A DNA stretch of 30,664 bases from an uncultured beta proteobacterium (lineage in GTDB: Bacteria > Pseudomonadota > Gammaproteobacteria > Burkholderiales > Burkholderiaceae_C): NCBI GenBank assembly GCA_903870955.1, contig CAIQEX010000345.1:1-30664 (forward strand), in the 5' to 3' direction. The notes below the pieces were generated by a model. It had not been told where the DNA came from. It did not search any database and saw nothing but the letters and a program-made list of their open reading frames with translations. Each line of letters starts with the position of its first letter. Position 1 is the stretch's first letter. Shown piece by piece: positions 16,707 to 24,356 of this stretch. The translations under genes were made by a program, and so were the position numbers.

Positions 16707-18026
16707 TCAGGCATTGTGACTGGTGTGCGGATGGGGAATTTTATCGGCCAGGCGCACAATGCCCAGCGCCTTGAGCACGTACTTTTCATAGACCGGCTCG
16801 GAGGTGCCCTTTTTGATCTTGCGCATGAAGTACTTCTCAAAGGCAATCTTGGCCAGATGCACCCATTTGCCCTTCTTGAACCAGTTCACATTGCGCGGTG
16901 GGATCTGTGGCAGGGCCACAAAAGCGGCTCCGGTGTCACCCATGTCGGCCAGGCAGATGGCGTTCCAGGTGCCCTTGGCGTGGGCCGGTTTACCGGCCAG
17001 TTCGTCAACGATATTGTGGGCAATGGCGCCCACCATGCTCTCGATCATGTAGCCCGTCTTGGGGGTGCCGGTGGCTACCGGGGTGACCTCCACCGGTGGA
17101 ATGGCGACGCAGACGCCGGCCGAGAAAATGTTCTTGTAGGCCTTGCTGCGCTGGAACTCGTCAATGATGACAAAGCCGCGCGGGTTGCACAGGTTTGGCA
17201 CCGCTGCCACAGCGTCGACACCCTTGAAGGCCGGTAGCATCATGGACAACTTGAACGGCAACTCATGCTCCTTGTAGACGTTACCCAGGTCATCGAGTTG
17301 GGTGACAAACATCTTGCCCTCTTCAACCTTGGTGGTCTTGGCATTGGTGATCCACTTCATGTCGCGGTTGCGCATTTCGGACTCCAGCATGGATTTGCTG
17401 TCTCCCACGCCGCCCAGACCCAGGTGGCCAATGTACGGCTCGCTGGAGACGTAGGTGATGGGGACTTTGTTGCGCAGTTTGCGTTTGCGCAGGTCGGTGT
17501 CCAGGATGAAGGCGAACTCATAGGCCGGACCAAAGCAGCTGGCACCGGGCATGGCGCCGATGATCACCGGGCCGGGGTCTTTCAGGAAGTTCTCGTAGTC
17601 GGCCCAGAAGGCTTGCGCGTGGTCCACGCTGCACACGGAATGGGTGAAGCCGCCACCGCCATGGGACAGGGGGCCTGCACCCGGTACTTCGCTGAAAGAT
17701 AGTTTGGGGCCGGTGGTGATGACCAGATAGTCATAGGCCACGGTCTGGCCATCACCCAGGGTCAGGGTGTTGGCTTCGGCGTTGATGGCATTGACGGGTT
17801 GCGCAATGAAGGCGATGCCCTTGCGCTCCAGATAGGGCCGAATGGGCAGCGTGATTTCTTCGCGCTGGCGCCAGCCCACAGCCAGCCAGGGATTGCTGGG
17901 TACGAACTGAAAGTAGTCGACCGAATTGACGACGGTGACCTTGTGTTCTTTGGGAAGCATCTCGCGCAGTTCATAGGCGGCCGGCAAGCCACCGATTCCT
18001 GCGCCGACGATCACGATATGGGCCAT
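16707..18026 (-). CDS. sqr: Sulfide:quinone oxidoreductase
   Basis: The 439-residue flavoprotein begins with the FAD-binding IVIVGAGIGGLPAAYEL and contains DYFQFVPSNPWLAVGW, the GAMPGASCFGPAYEFAF segment, SSEPYIGHLGLGGVGDS and TPKTGYMIESMV, which closely follow the Acidithiobacillus ferrooxidans SQR as I remember it. The three cysteines needed for sulfide oxidation are present as Cys132 (HSVCSVDH), Cys164 (GASCFGP) and Cys358 (WNAICLADMGD). A basic, amphipathic C-terminal tail fits peripheral binding to the inner membrane. The reaction is oxidation of sulfide to sulfane sulfur or polysulfide with quinone reduction. AGGAG lies nine bases before ATG. It is last in an operon with an RND pump, separated by 19 bases. 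Confidence 0.9.
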   Translation of the reverse strand: MAHIVIVGAGIGGLPAAYELREMLPKEHKVTVVNSVDYFQFVPSNPWLAVGWRQREEITLPIRPYLERKGIAFIAQPVNAINAEANTLTLGDGQTVAYDYLVITTGPKLSFSEVPGAGPLSHGGGGFTHSVCSVDHAQAFWADYENFLKDPGPVIIGAMPGASCFGPAYEFAFILDTDLRKRKLRNKVPITYVSSEPYIGHLGLGGVGDSKSMLESEMRNRDMKWITNAKTTKVEEGKMFVTQLDDLGNVYKEHELPFKLSMMLPAFKGVDAVAAVPNLCNPRGFVIIDEFQRSKAYKNIFSAGVCVAIPPVEVTPVATGTPKTGYMIESMVGAIAHNIVDELAGKPAHAKGTWNAICLADMGDTGAAFVALPQIPPRNVNWFKKGKWVHLAKIAFEKYFMRKIKKGTSEPVYEKYVLKALGIVRLADKIPHPHTSHNA

Positions 18027-18045
18027 GGTTTTGTCTCCTGGTTAT

Positions 18046-21000
18046 TTAAGGTGTGGGGGTGATTGCTGAAAGGTCCGCGTCTCTGCGCGACTCCATACGC
18101 CGCCGGTACAGCGCGTAATACAGGACGGGTATCACCACCAGCGTGAGCAGGGTGGACACCAGAATGCCGAAGATCAGGGAAATGGCCAGCCCGTTGAAGA
18201 TCGGGTCGTCCAGAATAAAGAAGGCGCCAATCATGGCGGCCAGGCCAGTCAGCACAATCGGCTGCGCCCGCACGATGGCAGACTGCAACACGGCCGTCTT
18301 GAAGTCCATGCCTTGCGACACCTGCAGTTCAATAAAGTCCACCAGCAAGATGGAGTTGCGCACGATGATGCCGGCCAGGGCAATCATGCCGATCATGCTG
18401 GTGGCGGTGTACTGCGCGCCCAGAAGGGCATGGCCCGGCATGACGCCGATGATGGTCAAAGGAATCGGCGCCATGATCACCAGCGGTGTCAGATAGCTCT
18501 TGAATTGCGCCACCACCAACAGGTAGATCAGGATCAGACCGACCCCGTAGGCGGCACCCATGTCGCGGAAAGTCTCGTAGGTGATTTGCGACTCGCCATC
18601 CCACTTCAAGGCGTATTGGCGGTAGGTGTCGGCGGGCTGTTTGATCCAGTATTCGCCGTTTGGCGATTGCGCCTTGTTGGACTGGTCTTGCTGGGTCGAT
18701 CGGATTGCGAACAGGCCATAGAGTGGCGAGTCCAACTTGCCGGCCATGTCGCCAAAGACATAACTCACGCCCTTGAGGTCTTTGGTGAAAAGCGGCTTGT
18801 CGATGATGCCGCGCTCTACGGTCACCAGTTCCGAAAGAGGCACAAGTTGTCCGTTAGCCGCGCGCATCGGCAAAGCGAGAATGGCGTCCAGTCCGACCTG
18901 GCTTTCCAATGGCAACTGAATGCGCACCGGCACCGGGTATTTGGAAAGTCCATCGTGCAGGTACGCTGCATCGGCACCCGACAATGCTGACGACACCGTT
19001 TGTGCAATAGCCACCACCGGTATGCCCAATGTGTCCGCCCGTTGACGGCGTACACGCAGGAAGGCGCGAGGTGCGTCTTCACGAAGGCTGGTGTCTACGC
19101 CCACGATGTCCGGGGTGGCGGAGAACGACTTGGCAACTTCAGCGGCCAGTTTCTGTCGACCAGATTCATCCGGGCCATAAATTTCAGCTACCAACGGCGA
19201 CATCACGGGTGGGCCTGGAGGCACTTCCACCACCTTGACGCGCGCATTGTGGGTCAAGCCGATTTTTTCCAACTCCGGGCGCAGGCGCTGTGCAATGACA
19301 TGGCTCTTGTCGCTGCGGTGGTGCTTGTCCACCAGGTTGACTTGCAGGTCACCCTGCTCGGCATCGGCGCGCAAGTAGTATTGGCGTACCAGGCCATTGA
19401 AGGTGATGGGCGACGCGGTGCCTGCGTAGGCCTGCAGATTGGTTACTTCAGCTTGAGTCGCCAAAAACGCACCCAATTCCTGCAAGGTGGCGGCGGTTTC
19501 TTCCAGTGGCGTCCCGGCGGGCATGTCCACGACCACCTGGAATTCGCTCTTGTTGTCAAACGGCAGCATCTTCAGGACCACCCACTGTACGGCGGCCAGA
19601 CTGACCGACAACATCAGCGCCGCCAGAATGCCTGCCAGCAGCAACCAGCGCTTGCGTGCACTGTTCAGGAAGGGAGACAGGATGGCGTTGAAAATGCGCG
19701 CCACTTTGGAGTTGCCATTGGCGGTGTTCGTGGGGCTAGGTCTTGTGGCTGAGTGGGTCTGATGTGGCCCGTGCTCGCGCATGAATTTCAGCGCCAACCA
19801 GGGCGTGACGGTGAATGCAATAGCCAGTGAAATCGCCATCCCCAGGCTGGAGTTAATGGGGATGGGGCTCATGTAAGGGCCCATCAGACCGGACACAAAG
19901 GCCATGGGTAGCAGCGCTGCAATCACGGTTAGGGTCGCCAGAATGGTCGGGCCGCCCACTTCATCGACCGCGCGCGGGATGATTTTTGCCAGCTTGACAT
20001 CGGGCGTAAGTTGCTGGTGGCGGTGAATGTTTTCGACCACCACAATGGCGTCGTCGACCAGGATGCCGATCGAGAATATCAATGCAAATAGTGATACGCG
20101 GTTAAGCGTGAAACCCCAGGCCCAGGACGCAAATAGCGTGGCGGTCAGTGTCAGGATCACAGCGGCGCCCACAATCACCGCCTCGCGTCGACCCAGTGCA
20201 AATCCGACCAGCAAAATGACCGAGCCGGTAGCAAACGCCAATTTCTGGATCAGTTTGTTGGCCTTCTCGGCAGCGGTTTGGCCATAGTCGCGGGTGGCGG
20301 TGGCCTCAATGTTGGCGGGAATGACGGTATTGCGCAGCGCATCCATCTTGGCGCGCACCGCAGTGGACACATCCACAGCGTTTTCACCAGGCTTCTTTGT
20401 CACCTGTATGGTCACTGCCGGGTAGGACTGGCCTGCTTTGGCGGGTGACGTGTCGCCTGACTCGACGGCGGCAGCTGCGCCTGGAGTGAACCACACGTAG
20501 TCATGCACCTGAACCGAGCCGGTGCTCACCACGGCCACATCGCGTAGGAATACCGGCTTGCCGTCGTGAACGCCCACAACCATATCGGCTACGTCGTCGG
20601 CATTGCGCAGAAATTCGCCCGCGTCCACGGTCAACATTTGCGAGCCGCCCGTTGTGCCCTTTGCTGATGGTTGCACCACGGAGCCAGCCGGCATGCCGTA
20701 GTTGGCGGAAGTAACCATTCTTTGCAGGGACAGAATGTCAACGCCGCGGGCCCGCATGCGTGCAGGGTCCACCTGGATTTGTACCGAATGACCGGGGCCA
20801 CCAATGGTCGTCACTTCGCGGACGCCGGCGACAGCCTTTAACTCAGACTCCAGCGAATGGGCCACGGTTTCAAGCTCAAGCGCGGAGGTGTCGTCTTTGG
20901 CCCACAGCGTGAGCGCCACGACTGGCACGTCGTCGATGCCTTTGGGTTTGACGATGGGGGTGAGTGTGCCCAAGTTGCGTGGCAACCAGTCCTGGTTAGC

Positions 21001-21366
21001 GTTGAGCACGTCAAACAAACGGACTAGCGCTTCGGAGTGCGCCACGCCCACCTTGAATTGCACTGTCAGCACCGCCATGCCAGGGCGCGCGACGGAGTAG
21101 GTGTGCTCGATGCCGGCAATTTGCCCCAAAACCTGCTCGGCAGGTTTAGCGACCATGTTTTGTACGTCGGTACTGCTGGCCCCAGGAAATGGGATCAGCA
21201 CGTTGGCCATCGTCACGTTGATTTGCGGTTCTTCCTCGCGCGGTGTGACCAAGACTGCAAACAGGCCCAGCAGAAGCGCCACCAACGCCAATAAGGGCGT
21301 CAGTGCATTGCTCTGGAACGCCGCAGCAATGCGGCCAGAAATACCGAGGGTGTTGGGATGCGTCAT
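18046..21366 (-). CDS. RND efflux permease
   Basis: The 1106-residue inner-membrane protein shows the RND layout: an N-terminal helix, a first porter loop at about 45-375, helices 2-6 with FSIGILVDDAIVVVENIHRH (proton-relay pair Asp438/Asp439), a second loop, and a C-terminal helix group with RNSILLVDFIELQ. At the place where AcrB has the relay Lys940, this protein seems to carry Arg (IIVRNSILLV). Sequence style is closer to COG0841 HAE-type pumps than to CusA-type metal pumps. It works with the periplasmic adaptor encoded six bases upstream; no outer-membrane channel gene is nearby, so a shared TolC-type channel would be needed. The substrate is unknown. Its linkage to SQR hints at sulfur species or a thiol-reactive toxin, which is inference. 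Confidence 0.9.
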   Translation of the reverse strand: MTHPNTLGISGRIAAAFQSNALTPLLALVALLLGLFAVLVTPREEEPQINVTMANVLIPFPGASSTDVQNMVAKPAEQVLGQIAGIEHTYSVARPGMAVLTVQFKVGVAHSEALVRLFDVLNANQDWLPRNLGTLTPIVKPKGIDDVPVVALTLWAKDDTSALELETVAHSLESELKAVAGVREVTTIGGPGHSVQIQVDPARMRARGVDILSLQRMVTSANYGMPAGSVVQPSAKGTTGGSQMLTVDAGEFLRNADDVADMVVGVHDGKPVFLRDVAVVSTGSVQVHDYVWFTPGAAAAVESGDTSPAKAGQSYPAVTIQVTKKPGENAVDVSTAVRAKMDALRNTVIPANIEATATRDYGQTAAEKANKLIQKLAFATGSVILLVGFALGRREAVIVGAAVILTLTATLFASWAWGFTLNRVSLFALIFSIGILVDDAIVVVENIHRHQQLTPDVKLAKIIPRAVDEVGGPTILATLTVIAALLPMAFVSGLMGPYMSPIPINSSLGMAISLAIAFTVTPWLALKFMREHGPHQTHSATRPSPTNTANGNSKVARIFNAILSPFLNSARKRWLLLAGILAALMLSVSLAAVQWVVLKMLPFDNKSEFQVVVDMPAGTPLEETAATLQELGAFLATQAEVTNLQAYAGTASPITFNGLVRQYYLRADAEQGDLQVNLVDKHHRSDKSHVIAQRLRPELEKIGLTHNARVKVVEVPPGPPVMSPLVAEIYGPDESGRQKLAAEVAKSFSATPDIVGVDTSLREDAPRAFLRVRRQRADTLGIPVVAIAQTVSSALSGADAAYLHDGLSKYPVPVRIQLPLESQVGLDAILALPMRAANGQLVPLSELVTVERGIIDKPLFTKDLKGVSYVFGDMAGKLDSPLYGLFAIRSTQQDQSNKAQSPNGEYWIKQPADTYRQYALKWDGESQITYETFRDMGAAYGVGLILIYLLVVAQFKSYLTPLVIMAPIPLTIIGVMPGHALLGAQYTATSMIGMIALAGIIVRNSILLVDFIELQVSQGMDFKTAVLQSAIVRAQPIVLTGLAAMIGAFFILDDPIFNGLAISLIFGILVSTLLTLVVIPVLYYALYRRRMESRRDADLSAITPTP

Positions 21367-21372
21367 GTTGGC

Positions 21373-22464
21373 TTACTTGGCGGCAGGTGCTGCATCGGAC
21401 TGGGCGGCACGTAGCGGGTCCGTAGCGACCACATCTCCCGCGCGCAGACCAGACAACACTTCTATGCCCTGTGCACCCAGGTCGCGGCCCAGTCGCACGG
21501 CGCGCAGGGCAAATCCTTTTCCGCTCACCACATACACCGCACGGAGTTCGCCTCGGTGAACTACCGCAGCTGTAGGTACCACCAAACTGGAATGGGTGGC
21601 AGCGCCTTCGACTGCAAAATTCACTCGCACCTGTTGGCCAGGGAGCATATTCATGGCTTCCTTTGCGGGCAAGTCCATACGCCATTCCGTAGTTTGTGAA
21701 ACAGGGTCGCTGGAGGGTACTTCCTGGCGGTTTAGTGGGACGATGCTTTGCGCATTGCCTGCATCGCCGTCCACCAATACCGTGGTTTGTTTTGACTGGC
21801 GTACGGCCAGGGTGCGCGAAGCGGGAACTTGCACCACGGCGCGCAGAGGCTGTGGCGCGTACACCACCAACAACGGGCTGCCAGGTACCGCCAGATCGCC
21901 GGCCTGCGCATAGGTTTGCAGGACCCAGCCGTCCAGCGGTGCCGTCACACGGGTGTAGCCTTGGGCCAGTGCCGACTGGCGGGTACTGGCTGTCGCCTGT
22001 TCGCGCTGTGCTTTGGCACTTTGGTATTGGGCATCGGCTGTGTCGAGCGCTGCCTTGCTGACAAAGCCCTGCGCTTGCAGGTTGCGGGTGCGCTCCATTT
22101 GGGCCTGCGCGTTGCGTAATTCGGCATCGGCCTGGTTGACCTGGGCCTGGGCGCGCTGGCTACCCACCTGCGCTTCACGGTCATCAATCGTGGCCAATAC
22201 CTGACCCGCACGAACCCTGTCACCCGCCTTGACCGTAAACGTAGCAATGCGCCCTGTGGTTTGTGCCGCAATGGTGCTTTGCTTCACGGCTTGAATCACG
22301 CCGTCCAGCACGTAGCCACTGGCTGCCGCGCTGGTTTGCACCGTGGCAGTCGGCACTGCCGGGCTCTGCGCCCAGACTAGCCCCGCGTTGGCAACAAAAA
22401 GGAATAGACCAGCCGCGTGTTTCACCAAGCCGGGGCACAATGGAGTGGAAAGAAATGTTCGCAT
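21373..22464 (-). CDS. RND periplasmic adaptor (HlyD/MexA-type membrane-fusion protein)
   Basis: The 363-residue product has an N-terminal signal sequence (cleavage near VWAQS), a biotinyl-lipoyl half-motif (GRIATFTVKAGDRVRAGQVLA), a coiled-coil hairpin with QAQVNQADAELRNAQAQMER, the second lipoyl half (VTAPLDGWVLQ), and beta-barrel and membrane-proximal domains. It links the RND permease to an outer-membrane channel in the periplasm. It is the first gene of a three-gene minus-strand operon (adaptor, permease, SQR). ATG 22464 lies only eight bases past a TATAAA -10-like hexamer (22478-22473), so a leaderless message or a different promoter must be considered. The promoter region carries ATACCC/GGGTAT repeats. 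Confidence 0.88.
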   Translation of the reverse strand: MRTFLSTPLCPGLVKHAAGLFLFVANAGLVWAQSPAVPTATVQTSAAASGYVLDGVIQAVKQSTIAAQTTGRIATFTVKAGDRVRAGQVLATIDDREAQVGSQRAQAQVNQADAELRNAQAQMERTRNLQAQGFVSKAALDTADAQYQSAKAQREQATASTRQSALAQGYTRVTAPLDGWVLQTYAQAGDLAVPGSPLLVVYAPQPLRAVVQVPASRTLAVRQSKQTTVLVDGDAGNAQSIVPLNRQEVPSSDPVSQTTEWRMDLPAKEAMNMLPGQQVRVNFAVEGAATHSSLVVPTAAVVHRGELRAVYVVSGKGFALRAVRLGRDLGAQGIEVLSGLRAGDVVATDPLRAAQSDAAPAAK

Positions 22465-22475
22465 ACGACAATTTT

Positions 22476-22512
22476 ATACCCCTTGTAGTATTTTGTATAC
22501 GGGTATGGGTAT
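22476..22512. promoter_or_regulatory. Operator-like ATACCCC ... GGGTATGGGTAT arms at the SQR/RND operon promoter
   Basis: ATACCCC (22476-22482) is followed by tandem GGGTAT half-sites (22501-22506 and 22507-22512). They overlap the -10-like TATAAA and the upstream region for the minus-strand adaptor gene. The half-sites are those of the perfect inverted repeat before trxC. A shared repressor of the CsoR/CstR class is the simplest reading, but is inference. Confidence 0.45.
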
Positions 22513-22579
22513 GCAACTTTTTTTCTTTACTACCTATACGATTGATTTAAATCATTCAACAATATACGGGTATGGGTAT
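22496..22579. repeat. Pair of 17-base direct repeats in the divergent promoter region
   Basis: TATACGGGTATGGGTAT occurs exactly at 22496-22512 and again at 22563-22579, 67 bases apart start to start. The first copy faces the adaptor/RND/SQR operon, the second lies 35 bases before the ccoG start codon. An exact 17-base repeat in 84 bases of non-coding sequence is unlikely by chance and suggests two binding sites for the same regulator. Confidence 0.7.
22542..22555 (+). promoter_or_regulatory. FNR/ANR-type box upstream of ccoG
   Basis: TTGATTTAAATCAT matches the FNR/ANR/FixK consensus TTGAT-N4-ATCAA in nine of ten conserved positions. It is centred about 66 bases before the ccoG start, a position suited to activation at about -41.5 of a start near 22590. 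Oxygen control of ccoG with cbb3 oxidase genes is well known in the family. Confidence 0.65.
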
Positions 22580-22614
22580 TATTGTGTTAACCAGCTTTAA
22601 GTTAGAAGCCCCAA

Positions 22615-24075
22615 GTGTCCGATTCCAAACCTCACGTTAAAAAAGTCATTCCTCTCAGGGTCTCGAACGAGCCGATTGAGCCGCCACCGGGTGCCGAGCC
22701 TGAACTGGTGTCGCTCTACCAGGCGCACAAGAAAATTTACCCACGCAGTGTGAGTGGCGTGTTTTCGCGCTGGCGTTGGGTCGTGGTTTTTTTGACACAG
22801 ATCATTTTTTATGGACTGCCCTGGCTGGAGTGGGGACAACGTCAAGCGGTGTTGTTTGACTTGGGCGCACGGCGCTTTTACATCTTCAACCTGGTGCTAT
22901 ACCCCCAGGACTTTATTTACCTCACCGGCATTCTGGTGATTTCAGCGTATGCGCTATTTCTGTTTACAGCCGTGGCTGGGCGCTTATGGTGTGGTTACGC
23001 CTGCCCGCAGACGGTCTATACCGAAATTTTCCTCTGGCTGGAAAAGCTGGTTGAAGGGGACCGGTCGATGCGCATGCGGCGTGATGCAGCACCTTGGACC
23101 ATGGAGCGGTTTGCCCGTAAGGCGGCCAAGCAGTTTCTGTGGATCACGCTGGCGCTGTGGACTGGCTTTACCTTTGTGGGCTACTTCACGCCTATCCATA
23201 CCCTGGCCACTGAATTTGCCCATTGGGACCTCGGTTCCTGGGAAATTTTCTGGACCTTCTTTTATGCCTTTGCGACCTGGGGCAACGCCGGCTTCATGCG
23301 TGAGCAGGTGTGCAAATACATGTGTCCCTATGCGCGTTTCCAAAGCGCCATGTTCGACAAGGACACACTCATCGTCACCTACGACACGGAGCGTGGCGAA
23401 CCGCGGGGTGCGCGCAGCAAGAAGGCTGATCCAGCCAAGCTGAATCTGGGCTCTTGCATCGACTGCAGCCTGTGCGTGCAGGTTTGTCCCACCGGTATCG
23501 ATATCCGCAATGGCCTGCAGTATGAATGCATAGGTTGCGGTGCCTGTGCCGATGTTTGCGATGAAGTCATGGATAAATTGGGCTATGCGCGCGGCTTGGT
23601 GAAATACACCACTGAACATGCGCTGGAGCAAAAGTGGACCAAGGCCGAGACGGTCAAACATGTCTTCCGGCCACGCGTGTTGATTTACAGCGGCATTCTG
23701 GGCGCGATACTGCTTGCCATGGGTATCAGTCTGGCGTTTCGTATCCCTTTCAAGGTGGATGTGGTGCGTGATCGGGGCTCTCTGGCCCGTATTGCCGACG
23801 GCGGAAAAATTGAAAACGTATTCCGCATCCAGGTGATGAACGCCACGGAGACTAGCCAGAAATTCCACATATCCGTGGAAGGCCTGCCGGACTTGAAAGT
23901 GGCGAGCGAAGAGGACGTCACCATCGAATCCACCCAATCCCGTTGGGTCCCTGTGAACTTGCAGTTGCCCTACGACGGCGCGCCCGCGGGTTCGCACACG
24001 ATTCACTTTAAGATTGACGCGCCGGCACTGGGTAAGCAGGTCGTCGAGAAGGCTGTTTTCATCGTGCCGCGCTAG
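22615..24075 (+). CDS. ccoG: cbb3 oxidase accessory protein CcoG (FixG-type ferredoxin membrane protein)
   Basis: The 486-residue inner-membrane protein has about five helices, with GRLWCGYACPQTVY (Cys126, Cys130) and QVCKYMCPYARFQ (Cys233, Cys237), then two ferredoxin-type [4Fe-4S] sites: CIDCSLCVQVCP (281, 284, 287, 291) and CIGCGACADVC (305, 308, 311, 315). A C-terminal Ig-like domain at about 385-486 faces the periplasm. CcoG/FixG acts in copper reduction and delivery for cbb3-type cytochrome oxidase. The start is GTG at 22615 with a weak AGAAG upstream. The ccoNOPQ genes are not in the window. The promoter carries an FNR-type box and an ATACGGGTAT repeat. Confidence 0.92.
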   Translation: MSDSKPHVKKVIPLRVSNEPIEPPPGAEPELVSLYQAHKKIYPRSVSGVFSRWRWVVVFLTQIIFYGLPWLEWGQRQAVLFDLGARRFYIFNLVLYPQDFIYLTGILVISAYALFLFTAVAGRLWCGYACPQTVYTEIFLWLEKLVEGDRSMRMRRDAAPWTMERFARKAAKQFLWITLALWTGFTFVGYFTPIHTLATEFAHWDLGSWEIFWTFFYAFATWGNAGFMREQVCKYMCPYARFQSAMFDKDTLIVTYDTERGEPRGARSKKADPAKLNLGSCIDCSLCVQVCPTGIDIRNGLQYECIGCGACADVCDEVMDKLGYARGLVKYTTEHALEQKWTKAETVKHVFRPRVLIYSGILGAILLAMGISLAFRIPFKVDVVRDRGSLARIADGGKIENVFRIQVMNATETSQKFHISVEGLPDLKVASEEDVTIESTQSRWVPVNLQLPYDGAPAGSHTIHFKIDAPALGKQVVEKAVFIVPR

Positions 24076-24103
24076 GTACCAAGAAAGATAAGGAGACAAC
24101 ACC

Positions 24104-24346
24104 ATGAAATACAAAATGATGTGGGTGGCGTGGCCCTCGTTTTTGATGGCCGGCGTGATGGAGTTGCTGGTGTTTGCCGTGGTAGACCCCCAGGATATGA
24201 ATTGGTTCGGCCAACCCTTCGAAATGTCACGGCAAACTATTTACACAATCAGCTTCTTTGTGTTCTGGCTGGTTATCGCGATCGCGGGAGGGCTGACTAT
24301 CCTGCTGTCGTTGCCAACGGATGAGATCAATCACCCGCACTTTTAG
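24104..24346 (+). CDS. Small two-helix membrane protein downstream of ccoG
   Basis: The 80-residue product has a strong ribosome-binding site (AAGGAGAC, eight bases before ATG) and starts 28 bases after the ccoG stop, so it is probably co-transcribed. It contains two hydrophobic helices, at about 9-28 and 46-67, separated by a loop with DPQDMNWFGQP, and ends LPTDEINHPHF. It is not the FixH/CcoH seen after FixG in other species, as it is too short and lacks that fold. I do not recognise a named family. A role in oxidase assembly is suggested only by location. Confidence 0.75.
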   Translation: MKYKMMWVAWPSFLMAGVMELLVFAVVDPQDMNWFGQPFEMSRQTIYTISFFVFWLVIAIAGGLTILLSLPTDEINHPHF

Positions 24347-24356
24347 CGGCAACGGG

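Noticed and set aside
22476..22579. CueR/MerR-type metal promoter
   Set aside because: The long-spaced ACCTTCC/GGAAGGT-type dyad of CueR promoters is absent; ATACCC/GGGTAT arms fit CsoR-family operators better.
22984..24114. A 376-codon minus-strand frame opposite ccoG
   Set aside because: CcoG ferredoxin and membrane motifs on the plus strand are unmistakable.
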